Below the pieces are notes generated by a model. The model did no database searches. It had not been told where the DNA came from and worked only from the letters and a program-made list of their open reading frames with translations. A DNA stretch of 64,000 nucleotides from Coprinellus micaceus (Eukaryota; Basidiomycota; Agaricomycetes; Agaricales; Psathyrellaceae). Below are positions 1 to 10,141 of this stretch, piece after piece. The position numbers and the translations under genes were made by a program. The first letter of the stretch is position 1. Every line of letters begins with the position of its first letter. The DNA is taken from positions 2,294,001 to 2,358,000 of the forward strand of contig OX596340.1 in the NCBI GenBank assembly GCA_951394405.1, in the 5' to 3' direction.

Positions 1-1328
1 CTCCTTCGAAGTGGCAGACGGGCCCTATCTTTAGCGGACAAAGAGCATATCCGCTGTTCCCAGAGCGATGAGGATACGCGCCAAGGCTAGTCGGGGTGTG
101 GTGGGCATTGTCGGGGATGGAGAACCGTGTCTTCAGAGTCACGGAGCGGGTTTATTACTCACTACTAGGAGTACTACGCTCAGAAGACACAAATTTCCGT
201 AAAACGGCTCGATGCACAGTCGTACCGAGCGTACTGACCGCCGTGTATCAAGGAGTTAAACTATGCAATCCAAGACCCCGTCTCTCCTTTTGGTGGGGCC
301 CACCGCTATACCCCGCCGTCGGAGCGCGGACCCTTTCAACGACAAACATTCTGGGGTTCGAAATTTGTACGTACCAGCGCCCGGGGCACGTTCAAAGCTT
401 GGCAAGTTACCTCCCAGTGATGTCAAACCTAACATTGACGAGCAGTACTTCGTCAGTCTTCCCTCCGCTACAGCCCAGCGTCAGTGGACAGTCTGCCTTT
501 GCGGAGGTGGTGGGTCACACATGGACCCACAACGATCACTGTGCTGCCCGCCACGGGGAAAGCCACAGTCGCCGGGCGGGCTTGACAGCGGGCCTCAGTC
601 AATTTGGGCTTCGTGAACTCAGGGTTGCATGCACGAACGTTCATCCAATAGCCGGTTCGACCGAGAACCAGAGACGCCAGCGTCGTCTTTACGTCCCTTC
701 ATTATGATATTCAATTTAGATTCACCCCGGATTTGCCTTCCACTTTGCGGCACCAACGGCATTCCAAGCAATCCTCCACACGGTATAGTCGGTATTATGC
801 ATACATACCGTACATAATGAGTTCCCCGTCGTTCCATTACAGAGAGTATCCGAGAATTGTCCGGGAGTGAGACATGCAAAGAGTGGTAATACTCTGCGTC
901 ATATATCCGGCCCTCCTCGTACTTCGGAGTAGGGGTTTACCGAGAAACACGATGGTCAACGTACTGTACATACTAGAAATGGGTTACAAAGGTCAATTGA
1001 TAAGGAGAGGTCGGGGCGTTGGGCGTTCAGTACGTTTGCAGCCTCAGGGTTCTCAAAAAGGCGAGCTCGATAGCGATTCAGTCCCACCGTGTCGGTTCCC
1101 AGTGGCCCTCCATCCTACGAAAGGCTGCGCCGTGCCCGTTCGAAACAACGTCCGAGTATCTGAACTCCGTGAGTCCTGGATAAACCTGGGAGAGCTCTGC
1201 CAAGACAGCTTGGCTGTAACTGCGGGTCTTCTGTTCTATAGCGTATATCTGCATCCAGTCCATCTCGGGCGTTATCCATGAACGCGAGTAGTGTCGAGGG
1301 GATGTCCCCTCAAAGCACGAGTAGATCG
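1..1328. other. Intergenic / no supported gene
   Basis: No reading frame here shows a recognisable domain, a consistent intron pattern or paralogy to anything else in the window. The longest open frame (96-707, +) has the low-complexity, mixed composition expected of chance ORFs. The right end abuts the 3' end of the minus-strand F-box gene. Confidence 0.5.
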
Positions 1329-3389
1329 TTAGGGCCTGGACAGAGGGAGGAAGGGTATACCAGCCACGCGCGAAGAAGTATAGCAAGTCCTGGTGTCACT
1401 TTCCGTGAATATGAAGAAGACTTTAAGAATGTCGGAACGACTTACGACGATGCTCTCTGGCTCGGGGGTGGAGACCAGTCCATGTTGATCGTCAGGCTTC
1501 CCAAAGTACCGATCTAAAATGGCTAGGGGGCTTTCTTGCGGTAGCCCGTGTTCACGAGCTTGAGGGGGCGGAGAGGGATTAGCCGCGAGACGGGGAGGAG
1601 GAGGATGTTCTATTGGATCCTGCTGTTCAAGAACAGGTTCGATGCTGACCCCCCCGAAAACCTTTATGCGGTCCCGTATAGGGAGGAGCTTGGATTTTCG
1701 GCCGCGGATGTCTGGGCCAACTTCAAGAATCCTTTCTACGTCCTCCCGCACGTCCCGCTCCAGTGCCTCTAACAAACCGTCCTCCACGACTTGCTCCTTC
1801 GCGTCAATCTCGGGCATCGCAGGACTGGCGACCAACCCACACAAGAAATCTGAGGAATTCGAAGATGCCACTCTTTCGCCCGCAACAGCTACCTTGAGAT
1901 CCCGCACGAAAGGAAAGCGAGCGGCTAGGTAAGTCGTCAACAGCCCAATTGGTGCCACAGGGGGATATTGAGGGAGGTGGAGGGTAGTAAGTGAGTTGGA
2001 CATCGTAAGAGGACGGAGGAGGTTGTCTAATTCTGCTTCTGTGGAGGCAAGGAATTTTGCTTTCTCTTGCATAGGATATGCCCATATGTTCAGACTTCCA
2101 ACGGGCCTCCCCGGGACAAAAACCTGTGCCCAATCAAGGGGGCATGTAAGGGCCTCAAGGCGGGTCAAGAAGCGAGGAGGGAAGGAGCTGGGGTATAACG
2201 GGGGCGTACTTCCACGGACGGCGAGGTCACGAAGGGCGGGCGTGTGCTCCAGGAATTGGACGATAAGGGAACTCGGAACATCTGTTCTATCGAAGTCCCA
2301 AACCAAACGCCGGAGGGACCGAAAAGTGCCCTTCATCGATGTACTAGCACACAATTGTTTGAGGATAGGCTCTGCTTTGCTGTGTTGGCTTCCGAAAGTA
2401 ACATCCAGATGCTCGAGGTTGTCCAGGGAGATGAGGCTGAAAGCGCTCGCAACGTGGTGGTCTGGGATGGCTTCATATGGGTGGCGGCCGTCGATATAGA
2501 CCATAACGGGAGGGTGACTGTGACTGCCCGGAATCAGACCAAACGATAGAGAGGTGATAGAGTTGAGGGGAGACGTGGATTCGGGGAACCAGCAAAAGTC
2601 GAATCTGAGCTCTGTCAAGCTCGAGTGTTCGTCTATTGCCTTCAAGAGCTCGTTGTCGACGGGGTATCTGGAGAGTTCTAGCCGGCGAAGGTTGGCAAAG
2701 GCTGCAAGTCGAACGCATAGGGTTTGCCGCAAACCATGGAAAGCGTCGAAGACCGCCCGAGACACGGCTTGGTTCTCGGGTGGACGCAAGAAAGGATTCG
2801 CAGGGAGGGGATGATAAATATTCAAACCCTGCAGTCTCATTGCACGGGGTCGAATGCGCAGGAAGTTGTGGGTCCCGATCAAGGTGAGCCGGCGCTCCGC
2901 ATATACTGCACCGCGCATGTCCTCCTCCCATTCCTCCCACTTCCACTTTTCGACAGTCGGTTGGATCTCTGGCTCAGACATCCCTTCAATTTCAGGCTCT
3001 GGGCTAGGACTTCCGAAGTCGCTATTCGGGGTTCCAAAGTCCAGATCTGGGTCTCCGTAGTCACTGTCTGAGTCCGTCGGTAATGGCCCAAGGTAGGCTT
3101 CAGGATTCTCGTAGTCCATGTTAATGCACATGTCCACGGAAATCTCCTCGAACAGCATTTTCTGGCAGATTGCTCCGAACAGCTGGCATACGAGCGACAA
3201 TGCCTTGAACTCTGCGGCTCGAATCTTCGATTCGGTTGGGCTAAAGTGTGATTCGCGATGTCGAAGGATCCTCGCCCACAGCTCTTCGGGGAGCTCGACC
3301 TTCCATGCGGCAACCATCCTACTGCGAGCAGAGTTAACCACATGTCTACGGTTTGTAGACGTGACGAACCTTTGTCTACGGGCGGGCAA
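1329..3389 (-). CDS. F-box-like / leucine-rich domain protein (type C)
   Basis: Single open frame of up to 686 residues. Near the N-terminus the motif VELPEELWARIL is a typical F-box start, followed by a helix with LSLVCQLFGAICQKMLFEEI as in fungal F-box-like proteins. An acidic, imperfectly repeated insert (DSDSDYGDPD, LDFGTPNSDFG) follows at about residues 105-145. The remainder carries irregular leucine-rich stretches (LRRLELSRYP, LTELRFDF, LEHLDVTFG). The F-box would bind Skp1 in an SCF ubiquitin ligase, and the LRR-like part would choose the substrate; this is family inference. Met25 (3317), just before the F-box, is an alternative start. The last ~100 residues are proline-rich and may be poorly conserved or lie beyond an unseen intron. 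It is not closely similar to the other F-box genes in the window. Confidence 0.7.
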   Translation of the reverse strand: MPARRQRFVTSTNRRHVVNSARSRMVAAWKVELPEELWARILRHRESHFSPTESKIRAAEFKALSLVCQLFGAICQKMLFEEISVDMCINMDYENPEAYLGPLPTDSDSDYGDPDLDFGTPNSDFGSPSPEPEIEGMSEPEIQPTVEKWKWEEWEEDMRGAVYAERRLTLIGTHNFLRIRPRAMRLQGLNIYHPLPANPFLRPPENQAVSRAVFDAFHGLRQTLCVRLAAFANLRRLELSRYPVDNELLKAIDEHSSLTELRFDFCWFPESTSPLNSITSLSFGLIPGSHSHPPVMVYIDGRHPYEAIPDHHVASAFSLISLDNLEHLDVTFGSQHSKAEPILKQLCASTSMKGTFRSLRRLVWDFDRTDVPSSLIVQFLEHTPALRDLAVRGSTPPLYPSSFPPRFLTRLEALTCPLDWAQVFVPGRPVGSLNIWAYPMQEKAKFLASTEAELDNLLRPLTMSNSLTTLHLPQYPPVAPIGLLTTYLAARFPFVRDLKVAVAGERVASSNSSDFLCGLVASPAMPEIDAKEQVVEDGLLEALERDVREDVERILEVGPDIRGRKSKLLPIRDRIKVFGGVSIEPVLEQQDPIEHPPPPRLAANPSPPPQAREHGLPQESPLAILDRYFGKPDDQHGLVSTPEPESIVVSRSDILKVFFIFTESDTRTCYTSSRVAGIPFLPLSRP

Positions 3390-3867
3390 GAGGGGTTATG
3401 TTGTTTCTGAGGCGTACAAGGCGATCCTATTCTCTTAGGGTGGCTGAGTCGAACGGGGGTGGGGGTTGCTGTAAAATCGTGGCAACCAAACACCATGATA
3501 CCCCCCAGATCCATCCAAACACGACCACACTGTGAAAGCTTAATGGACAGTACTGAGATGGTACGTTTCTTCCAGCCCATCGTATAGTAATTGTCCTCCT
3601 TTGTCCTCCTCCAGAAGGATATTCACATGTATCCCACCATTCCTCCCTATCCCACCCAGCCTTGAGTTCGCCCGGGTGAGTAACCCGGATTTTGCATTGC
3701 GCACGAAGCATGTATGTCTGAAAGACAGGTTCCGCCTGGGGCACGCTACACTGGTGTTCGGGTCGTGATCTTCTGTGGGTCAACGATTCCGTTGGCGCCA
3801 CCACCAAGGTCCTGGCATCCAAGGTTCACTGTTCTGCGGGCTTGAATCGTTTTGTCCACAGTACCGC
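3390..3867. other. Intergenic spacer
   Basis: About 480 bp between two minus-strand genes. It must hold the promoter of the F-box gene on its left and the 3' UTR of the decarboxylase gene on its right. No further coding signal was seen. Confidence 0.5.
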
Positions 3868-4750
3868 TCATGCCTGACCCAGCTCGTTCCCTGGTGCAAC
3901 GCGCAGTTGAAACCAATCCACAACAATCTGGACAATGTCCTTCCACTCTGACATCGCTCCTATGCCTACTCGTCCAATCAGCTTAGAGAAAAGGGCACTG
4001 CGTCAACGGAGAACAACTCACCAATGTCACCACACGCTAGCGCCTTCCCAATCGGCCCCACAACGTTATACTTGATCACATCCCTCACTACTCGAAGGTG
4101 CTCCGCTGTCAGAGGGTGCTCGTACATTAGGGTGTTCATGGCGGGGAAGATGTAGGTTGGGGTGGAGGGAGACAGTGCGCGCATGAGAGAGGTCTATGGA
4201 CCGCGTATTAGTGGTCAGGCCCTCGGACAGAAGCCGCAGGTATGAAAGACGTACTACGACGTTATCGCAGAGACCCTGTGCGATCTTAGCGAGTGTGTTG
4301 GCAGAGCAAGGGGCAACGAGGACGATGTCTGCCCAGCGTCGGAGCTCGATGTGGAGGATTGGGTCACCGATTTTGTAGTCGGGCTGGACGAGACGAATGT
4401 GGTGCCGTTAGGGAATCCGCTGTCCGGGGAGAACTTTACAGGTATACACTTACGTCCCATTCATCGTCGTCTGTCCATACATGTTGCCCGAGGATCTCGA
4501 TGTCCTCCCTCTTGAAGAAGGTCAAGGCAGCCTTGGTCGAAACGACCTGGACTTCGACGTTTTCATACTAACGAATGAAAGGGCTATTAGATGCATGCGC
4601 CTGGCGGAATGTGTTCCTGCTCACCTTCATGAGTTCTCTGACAATAAGAGGCGCCTTGATCGAGGCCACACTCCCGGTCGTGACGAGGAGAACGTGGATG
4701 TGGCCTGGTCGGCGCTGCTCAGATGCTAGAAACCGCCTTTGCACCACCAT
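3868..4750 (-). CDS. CAB3: Phosphopantothenoylcysteine decarboxylase (PPCDC, Hal3/CoaC type)
   Basis: Flavoprotein of the HFCD family that decarboxylates 4'-phosphopantothenoylcysteine in coenzyme A synthesis. Five exons can be read: 4625-4750, 4454-4568, 4255-4383, 4022-4193 and 3868-3965, giving about 212 residues. Family marks are VLLVTTGSVASIKAPLIV (FMN-binding first strand), LHIELRRWAD with the catalytic His, the SANT loop (APCSANTLAKIAQGLCDN), PAMNTLMYEHP (the PxMNxxMW motif with Tyr for Trp) and LACGDIGIGAM, which carries the catalytic Cys. The C-terminus ends soon after the substrate clamp, as in short monofunctional enzymes; the long acidic tails of yeast Hal3/Vhs3 are absent. Oddity: exon 2 seems to carry one extra base in an A5 run just after its acceptor, so the exon lengths sum to 640 nt instead of a multiple of three. 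The yeast symbol is by analogy. Confidence 0.85.
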
Positions 4751-5525
4751 CTTGGCTCTAATGGTTGTCGTGGTGAATTAATAGACGAGATATAGGACCC
4801 AATATATAGAGGCTCCTTCACGCCTCGAGGTGCCTGACGTCAGGTCCTCACTCCAAAACCGAATATACCAGTAACCGGATTCGTCTTGATCTCGTCGTGG
4901 AATCGCCCTGGAAATCGCGCTCTTCGACTGTCAAAGCGTAAAAGTAAATTAGATCTTCTCGACGGACCTGGCAAAGTTCTCCAGGTCCGGGTCGTTGTGG
5001 TGGTGGTCAGCGTCGAACCTGCGAAGTGCTTGGCTTGGGCGTTAGTCATTGCTCCTCGCCCTGTGATTGGCCGGAGAGTCCCAGAACAGTGGGTATCATT
5101 GGTCGCCTCCCCCTCGTTGTTCTGGCTGTCACCATCACCACGATACCGGCATGAATAGGGAAATTCTGGGAGGGTATATAACGATGGGCTTGGATGGCAC
5201 CCATTCCATTCCTTCCTTTCCCACCACCCCGTTCGTTGCTTGAGGCTCTCCCTTTCCCCTCTTTTTTAATTCGTTTTCCCTGAGAAGAGTGAGTGGTCTG
5301 GTTCCTGGATCGAGTGCGACCATCTGACAACGATTCCAGGCTAGTACTCTTACTCTTGATTTTATTCGCTCTTGCTGTGCATAGACATCCTACGACCTCG
5401 AAGACAGGCACTTCACCAGACACCTTCACTCGACTCTAGGATCCTTCCCGCTCTCTATCGCCCAAGCGCCTTTTCATCTACCAGACCTTCATTTACCAAC
5501 GTTCTTTTCAAACTCCCAAAGCAAA
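4751..5525. promoter_or_regulatory. Divergent promoter between PPCDC and cupredoxin genes
   Basis: The two genes point away from each other across about 775 bp. On the cupredoxin side a TATATAA box lies at 5175-5181, and a reversed CCAAT element (ATTGG, 5066-5070) sits about 105 bp upstream of it. A pyrimidine-rich stretch follows at about 5205-5280, which would give a 5' leader of about 300 nt. Element identities are by consensus only. Confidence 0.5.
5175..5181 (+). promoter_or_regulatory. TATA box of the cupredoxin gene
   Basis: TATATAA lies about 345 bp upstream of the cupredoxin start codon, in front of a pyrimidine-rich leader. It is a strong consensus match in a suitable position, but start-site data are lacking. 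Confidence 0.45.
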
Positions 5526-6302
5526 ATGCGTTTCTCTGCTATTGCTGCTACTGTCCTCGCGGCAGCCGTCATGACCGTTTCCGCGGAAACTCACGTCGTT
5601 ACCGTCGGCAAGGCTGGAAGTCTCTTGTATGAGCCCAGCAGCGTCACTGCGAAATCCGGAGATGTGATCGAGTTCCAATTGTACATTCTTTTCTAGTCTA
5701 CGCCGAGGTCCATCACGCTAACAGTACGATATAGCATGTCCAAGAACCACACCATCACCCAATCCACCTTTGACAAGCCTTGCGCGGCCAAGGTCGACGG
5801 TGTCGACTCGGGATACCAATTCATCCCCCAAGGAACCTCCGTCTTCCCTGTCTGGTCAATCACCATTCAGAACGAGACCGCTCCCATCTGGTTCTACTGT
5901 GCCCAAGCACCCCATTGCGCCAAGGGTATGGTCTTTGCCGTCAACCCTACCGCCGAGAAGACCTTCGACAAGTTCCACGCAACCGCCCTAGCGACCGACA
6001 CCACGGCTGCAACTTCCGGAACCGCCGGCGGCGCGTACGGAGGATCTGTTGGAGGTGGATTGGGTGGTGGATACGGAGGTGCTGCCCCTGGTACCGCTAC
6101 CACTTCCTCGGCTGTGATCGCGTTGACCACTGTGGGCTCTGCAGCTGCGTCCACTGGTAGCGCCGTTGCAAACGCCGCTCCTAATGGTGCAGCTGAGGCC
6201 GAGGCTGGTTCCCTGACAGCTGGAAACGGTGCCCTTGGCCGTTCAGTGGGTAACTGGCAGGTCATTGTGGGTGCCGTTCTTCTTGGTGCACTTGTGTTGT
6301 GA
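5526..6302 (+). CDS. GPI-anchored cupredoxin-domain extracellular protein
   Basis: Two exons (5526-5680, 5735-6302) joined by a 54-nt intron encode 240 residues. The first ~20 residues (MRFSAIAATVLAAAV...VSA) are a signal peptide. A cupredoxin fold follows (about 21-135). It keeps a plausible full set of type-1 copper ligands: His in KNHT, then Cys, His and Met in WFYCAQAPHCAKGM. After it comes a Gly/Ala/Thr/Ser-rich stalk with GGYGG-type repeats. The protein ends in a hydrophobic tail (VIVGAVLLGALVL) preceded by small residues, the pattern of a GPI-attachment signal. Basidiomycetes encode many such surface blue-copper-like proteins, probably in cell-wall or oxidative roles; the substrate is unknown. 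The start was chosen for the signal peptide. Confidence 0.88.
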
Positions 6303-7160
6303 TCTGGATAGCTACCTACAGTTCACGGACATGCTTTTTAATACACTTCTCTCTGTGCATTTTTTGCCTTGGACAGTAACGTAGATGGGACGTTGTTTCT
6401 GGCAGACTTTTTGTCCGATATCCCTTTGAGCCTCAAGTAATATACCTCCCTTTTCCCGCCTTACAATTTGTCCGCTTCAAGTGAGTCACCACCCTCCAGG
6501 TACGAGCAGAAGCAAGAAGAACCGACAACAAGGTACGCTCCCACATGGCCGTCCCGTTGTTAGAGTCGGTGTTGGGCGAGACTGCGAGTGCTATGGCGAT
6601 CTCCTGTAGCCGTGATGAGTATCATGTGCCGCGCCAGCGCACCCTCTTGACCGACTGAGACCTTTCACTTGCGCCCCCTTGTGTTTCGCCGGCCTCTTCT
6701 CCCGAACACATCCTCGTCGTCGCTGAATTCCCGGAACCCCAGCAATTAGGGGCGGAATTGCCTGTCAAAGCGGCGCCTTGAAAGCGATCAATTGGGCGGG
6801 ACCAAATTAGAACTGGAATTAGGGGCACATCCTGCTTGTGTTCAACCCTCACAGTGAGTACGCGTTTCTTCCAGTTTGCGCCTTCTGAATCCCCGTCATC
6901 TCACTCGAGTGAATAGTACTGACGCTATTTCTTGACGCCAGGCGTGTATCACGTTGAGAAGTGGATCGACGTTGCAGGGAAGCCGGTTGCTAGAGCAGTA
7001 GCCTTCCCTTCCCATCGATATCCGTTCCAGATCGCGCATCGTGGTTGGGCTGTGAAACACGCGATTATATACCCCTGCACGACGTCTTTTAAGACAGCCG
7101 AACAGAAGGCTCGAGGACCGACACGACTTACACGATCTATATCGAAAGTGAGGCAGTATC
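6303..7160. other. Intergenic region upstream of the first MOB2 gene
   Basis: About 860 bp. It holds the 3' UTR of the cupredoxin gene and the promoter of the first MOB2 gene. A TTATATA element at 7065-7071, about 90 bp before the start codon, is the best core-promoter candidate. No gene was recognised; short minus-strand frames here show no family features. Confidence 0.5.
7065..7071 (+). promoter_or_regulatory. TATA-like element of MOB2 copy A
   Basis: TTATATA about 90 bp upstream of the copy A start codon. Its position and sequence fit a core promoter; no equivalent was noted before copy B. Confidence 0.35.
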
Positions 7161-8216
7161 ATGTCATTCTTTGGGTTCGTTGAAGCCTTTTCGTCACAAT
7201 TTCGGGACGCCCACTCATTCACTCCTTCTTTCCATTTTAGCCGCAACCGTAATCCGCGCCAACAACGTCGCTCCCCGACGCCTTCGCGGGACCCCTCCAC
7301 CGGCCCCTCGTCCCCTTCTTCACCCAACCCCAACTCCGGGCGCATCAGCCCCGCGAACGCCAATGGGAAGGATCAGAAGAAACCCTTGTACCTCTGCAGC
7401 CCATTTGCCGACGCTGCCTTGGTCAAGGGAAACTTCAAGACTATTGTGATGTTGCCCAAATACGTTGATATCATGGAGTGGGTAGCTGTTAACAGTGAGT
7501 GGATCTTCCTCTGATTTGTGAGGGTGACTAGAACGGGGATGAGGAGAAGATGGGGGCGTGTAGAGGGATGTGCTAACGGCCGATGTGACAGTTTACGACT
7601 TCTTCACGAACCTGAACGAATTCTATGGCGTTATCGCGACTGAGACGTGTACTGCACAAACTTGCCCGAACATGTCTGCAGGGCCCTCGTACGTCTCTTG
7701 TCGTCCCAACCATTCATAGCGATCTAACACAACTATCAACATGTCTGCAGATTGAACTACCTTTGGACGAACAGAGACGGGAAGCAGGTTTCCTTGCCTG
7801 CGCCGACATACATCGACTATGTCGTAACCAGCATCCAGCAGCTGATCGACGACGAGAATGTGTTCCCTCACAACGCCAGTTCGTACCCAACCATCACTCT
7901 CATGCCCTCTCTCACCTTCGCTCATTACATTCGTTTCACAGACCACACCTTCCACCCAACCTTCCCCTCCACCGTCAAGACGATCTACCGCCAGCTCCTG
8001 CGCGTCTACGCGCATCTCTACCACGCGCACTTTGACGTGATCCTCCACCTCCGCGCCGAGCCGCACTTCAACTCTATGTTCGCGCACTTCCTCGCATTTG
8101 GGCGCGAGTACCAGCTTTTGGAGGTAAGGGATATTAAGGGTGAGGTGAATAGTCCGACGGTGGGTGTTGGCCAGTTGTGGGAGAGGTGGAAGGAGAGGGG
8201 GATCCTTGAGGGCTAA
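7161..8216 (+). CDS. mob2: MOB kinase activator, Mob2 type (copy A)
   Basis: Co-activator of NDR/LATS-family (Cot-1/Orb6/Cbk1-like) kinases in polarity and hyphal growth. Five exons (7161-7174, 7241-7494, 7592-7688, 7751-7878, 7942-8216) give 255 residues. The 14-nt first exon encodes MSFFG, followed by a Ser/Pro-rich linker (RRSPTPSRDPS). The core begins PLYLCSPFADAALVKGNF and KTIVMLPKYVD, the Mob2 signature. Zinc-ligand candidates are Cx4C in CTAQTCPNM and Hx4H in HLYHAHF. The end VGVGQLWERWKERGILEG is also Mob2-like. The gene sits directly before a second Mob2 gene with matching intron positions. Its fourth intron (7879-7941, 63 nt) is in frame and stop-free, so retention would only insert 21 residues. 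The start was chosen because both copies share the tiny MSFF exon. Confidence 0.92.
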
Positions 8217-8769
8217 GTTCCTTGATAGATAAATGGGGAGATGGGCACGTAAATATGCGTGTATGGAATGCTTGTATGATGCCGATAATTCCAGTAACTG
8301 AATCTAAGGGTCGTTATAATTCCTTCGGAGGGGCGAACTCTGGACGGCGAACTTCGTGGAAGGGGATTGGCTCGGATTCAATTGCGAGCATTCCCGAAAT
8401 AGAAGGATTTTCCCCACGTGCATCAAAAGTGATGGGTTACCGAGAATTCAGGTGGCTCATGGAACGTCAATTCACCTCTTCCCCGACCGCCACCGTGAAC
8501 GCCCTGTTGCTGGCAGGCTAGGACGACCTTGAAGAGGCACATCGTACAGGCTGAGGCCGCCAATTTGGAGAATTAGCCGCTCAGAGGGAGGGTACGGTCG
8601 TTGCATTGCTTGGATCTAAACTAGACCGTATTCGAACGAACCCCTGGGTAACCGTATGTGGATGGTTCATTTGTGGCTCACCTCGCTGACGCGCTCACAA
8701 CTCGAAGGTGATTAGGCTCTTCGACGAAATATCTAGTCACTTGCCAGAAGACACCCCTGCACACCGACC
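8217..8769. other. Spacer between the two MOB2 genes
   Basis: About 550 bp holding the 3' UTR of copy A and the promoter of copy B. No coding signal or obvious TATA box was seen, and no similarity to the region upstream of copy A was evident by eye. Confidence 0.5.
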
Positions 8770-9782
8770 ATGTCATTCTTCAACTCAATAGGGTGGGTCT
8801 CTATCACCACCTCCAGGCCCGGTTTCCTCACCAACTCCGATAATGCAACACCAGGCGCTCAATGACTCGCTCCAAGAGCAATAACCCCAAAAGGTCCCCG
8901 ACACCCAACTCAGCGACCTCAGAACACCCGCCAAGCAGTGCATCATATTCACAACCTCCTTCCCCTAACCCCTCATCCCGCTCGCTTTCGCAGTCGCAGT
9001 CCGGAAATGGAAGCGCAAGACGCTCTCCAAGTCCAAGTGGCCAACCGAAGCCTCTGTACTTGTGCAGTCCCTTTGTCGATGCGGCGCTTGTGAAGGGTAA
9101 TTTCAAGACTATTGTGATGTTGCCCAAGTATGTGGATATCATGGAGTGGGTCGCGGTGAATGGTGAGTCGGTGCAGCCCTTCATATTGGATGGGGGAGCT
9201 GATATATCGCAGTCTTTGACTTCTATACGAATCTGAACGAGTTCTATGGGGTCATCACGGACGTGTGTACACAGCAGACGTGTACAACCATGAGCGCAGG
9301 TCCAACGTACGTTCCCCGGCCCCTTCCCTGCTTCTGCCCACTCACGCACCCCACCCCTCCATGTCGTTATCAGACTAAGTTACACCTGGATTAACCAAGA
9401 CCGAAAATCTGTCCACCTCCCCGCCCCAACCTACATCGACTACGTAATGACCTGGGTCCAAAACCTCCTCGACGACGAAAACACCTTCCCCACCAAGTCA
9501 GGCCACGATTTCCCCCCATCGTTCCCTTCTACCATCAAGCACGTATACCGGCAACTCCTGCGGGTGTTTGCCCACATCTATCACGCCCATTTCCATCATT
9601 TGTTGCATTTGAGGAGCGAGCCTCATTTCAATAGCTTGTTTGCACACTTCTTGGCGTTCGGGTACGAGTATGACCTTTTAGAGGCCAAGGATGTCAAGGG
9701 GGTGAATGGAGCGAGTGCCGTGGGTGTTGGGGCGTTGTGGGACAGGTGGAGGGAGGTGGGGATTTTAGAGGGGTCGAAGTGA
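8770..9782 (+). CDS. mob2: MOB kinase activator, Mob2 type (copy B)
   Basis: Second member of the tandem pair. Four exons (8770-8792, 8855-9162, 9213-9306, 9374-9782) give 277 residues. It begins MSFFNSIGR, then a Ser/Pro/Asn-rich disordered segment longer than in copy A. The core matches copy A almost residue for residue at the start (PLYLCSPFVDAALVKGNF) and diverges later. Zinc-ligand candidates are kept: Cx4C in VCTQQTCTTM and Hx4H in HIYHAHF. The segment YIDYVMTWVQNLLDDE and the end VGVGALWDRWREVGIL are typical of fungal Mob2. Intron positions 1-3 coincide with copy A; copy A's fourth intron is absent here. Both copies look functional, so divergence of expression or partner kinase is possible; that is inference. 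Confidence 0.92.
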
Positions 9783-10141
9783 GGGTCGTGTGTGGTGGTT
9801 CGAAGTTTGTTTGGAGATTTTTTTTTCAATGCGCCTCGCGGGTTGTAGTTCTTCTGGAAAGAGCTCAAAAGCTGGCTGGATTGGGTTTCCATATCGTTCT
9901 GTTGCTTTTATCTGATTGGTCCGAAGGGAACGTTGAATACACTGTATACTAACCCCTCCTCACCTCTCCGGGTTCGCCAGAACCGGTCCCCTGTAAAAGC
10001 GAAGTAAAGGGACGAGGCATACCATGCATGGCATCTCACGGCTGTTCAGGGGCCTGAACTGGATTAGCGCCCGACAAAAATCTTTGATGGGTTGGCTTTG
10101 ATTGACAACGGGCTTGCTTCTTACCACCACCACAACCCTGC
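9783..10141. other. Intergenic spacer
   Basis: About 360 bp between MOB2 copy B and the first F-box gene of the cluster. It contains a T-rich run near 9819 that could belong to the 3' UTR of copy B. Nothing else was recognised. Confidence 0.4.

Noticed and set aside
96..707. 203-residue plus-strand frame at the window start
   Set aside because: No domain, no paralogue, no intron logic, and composition typical of random sequence.
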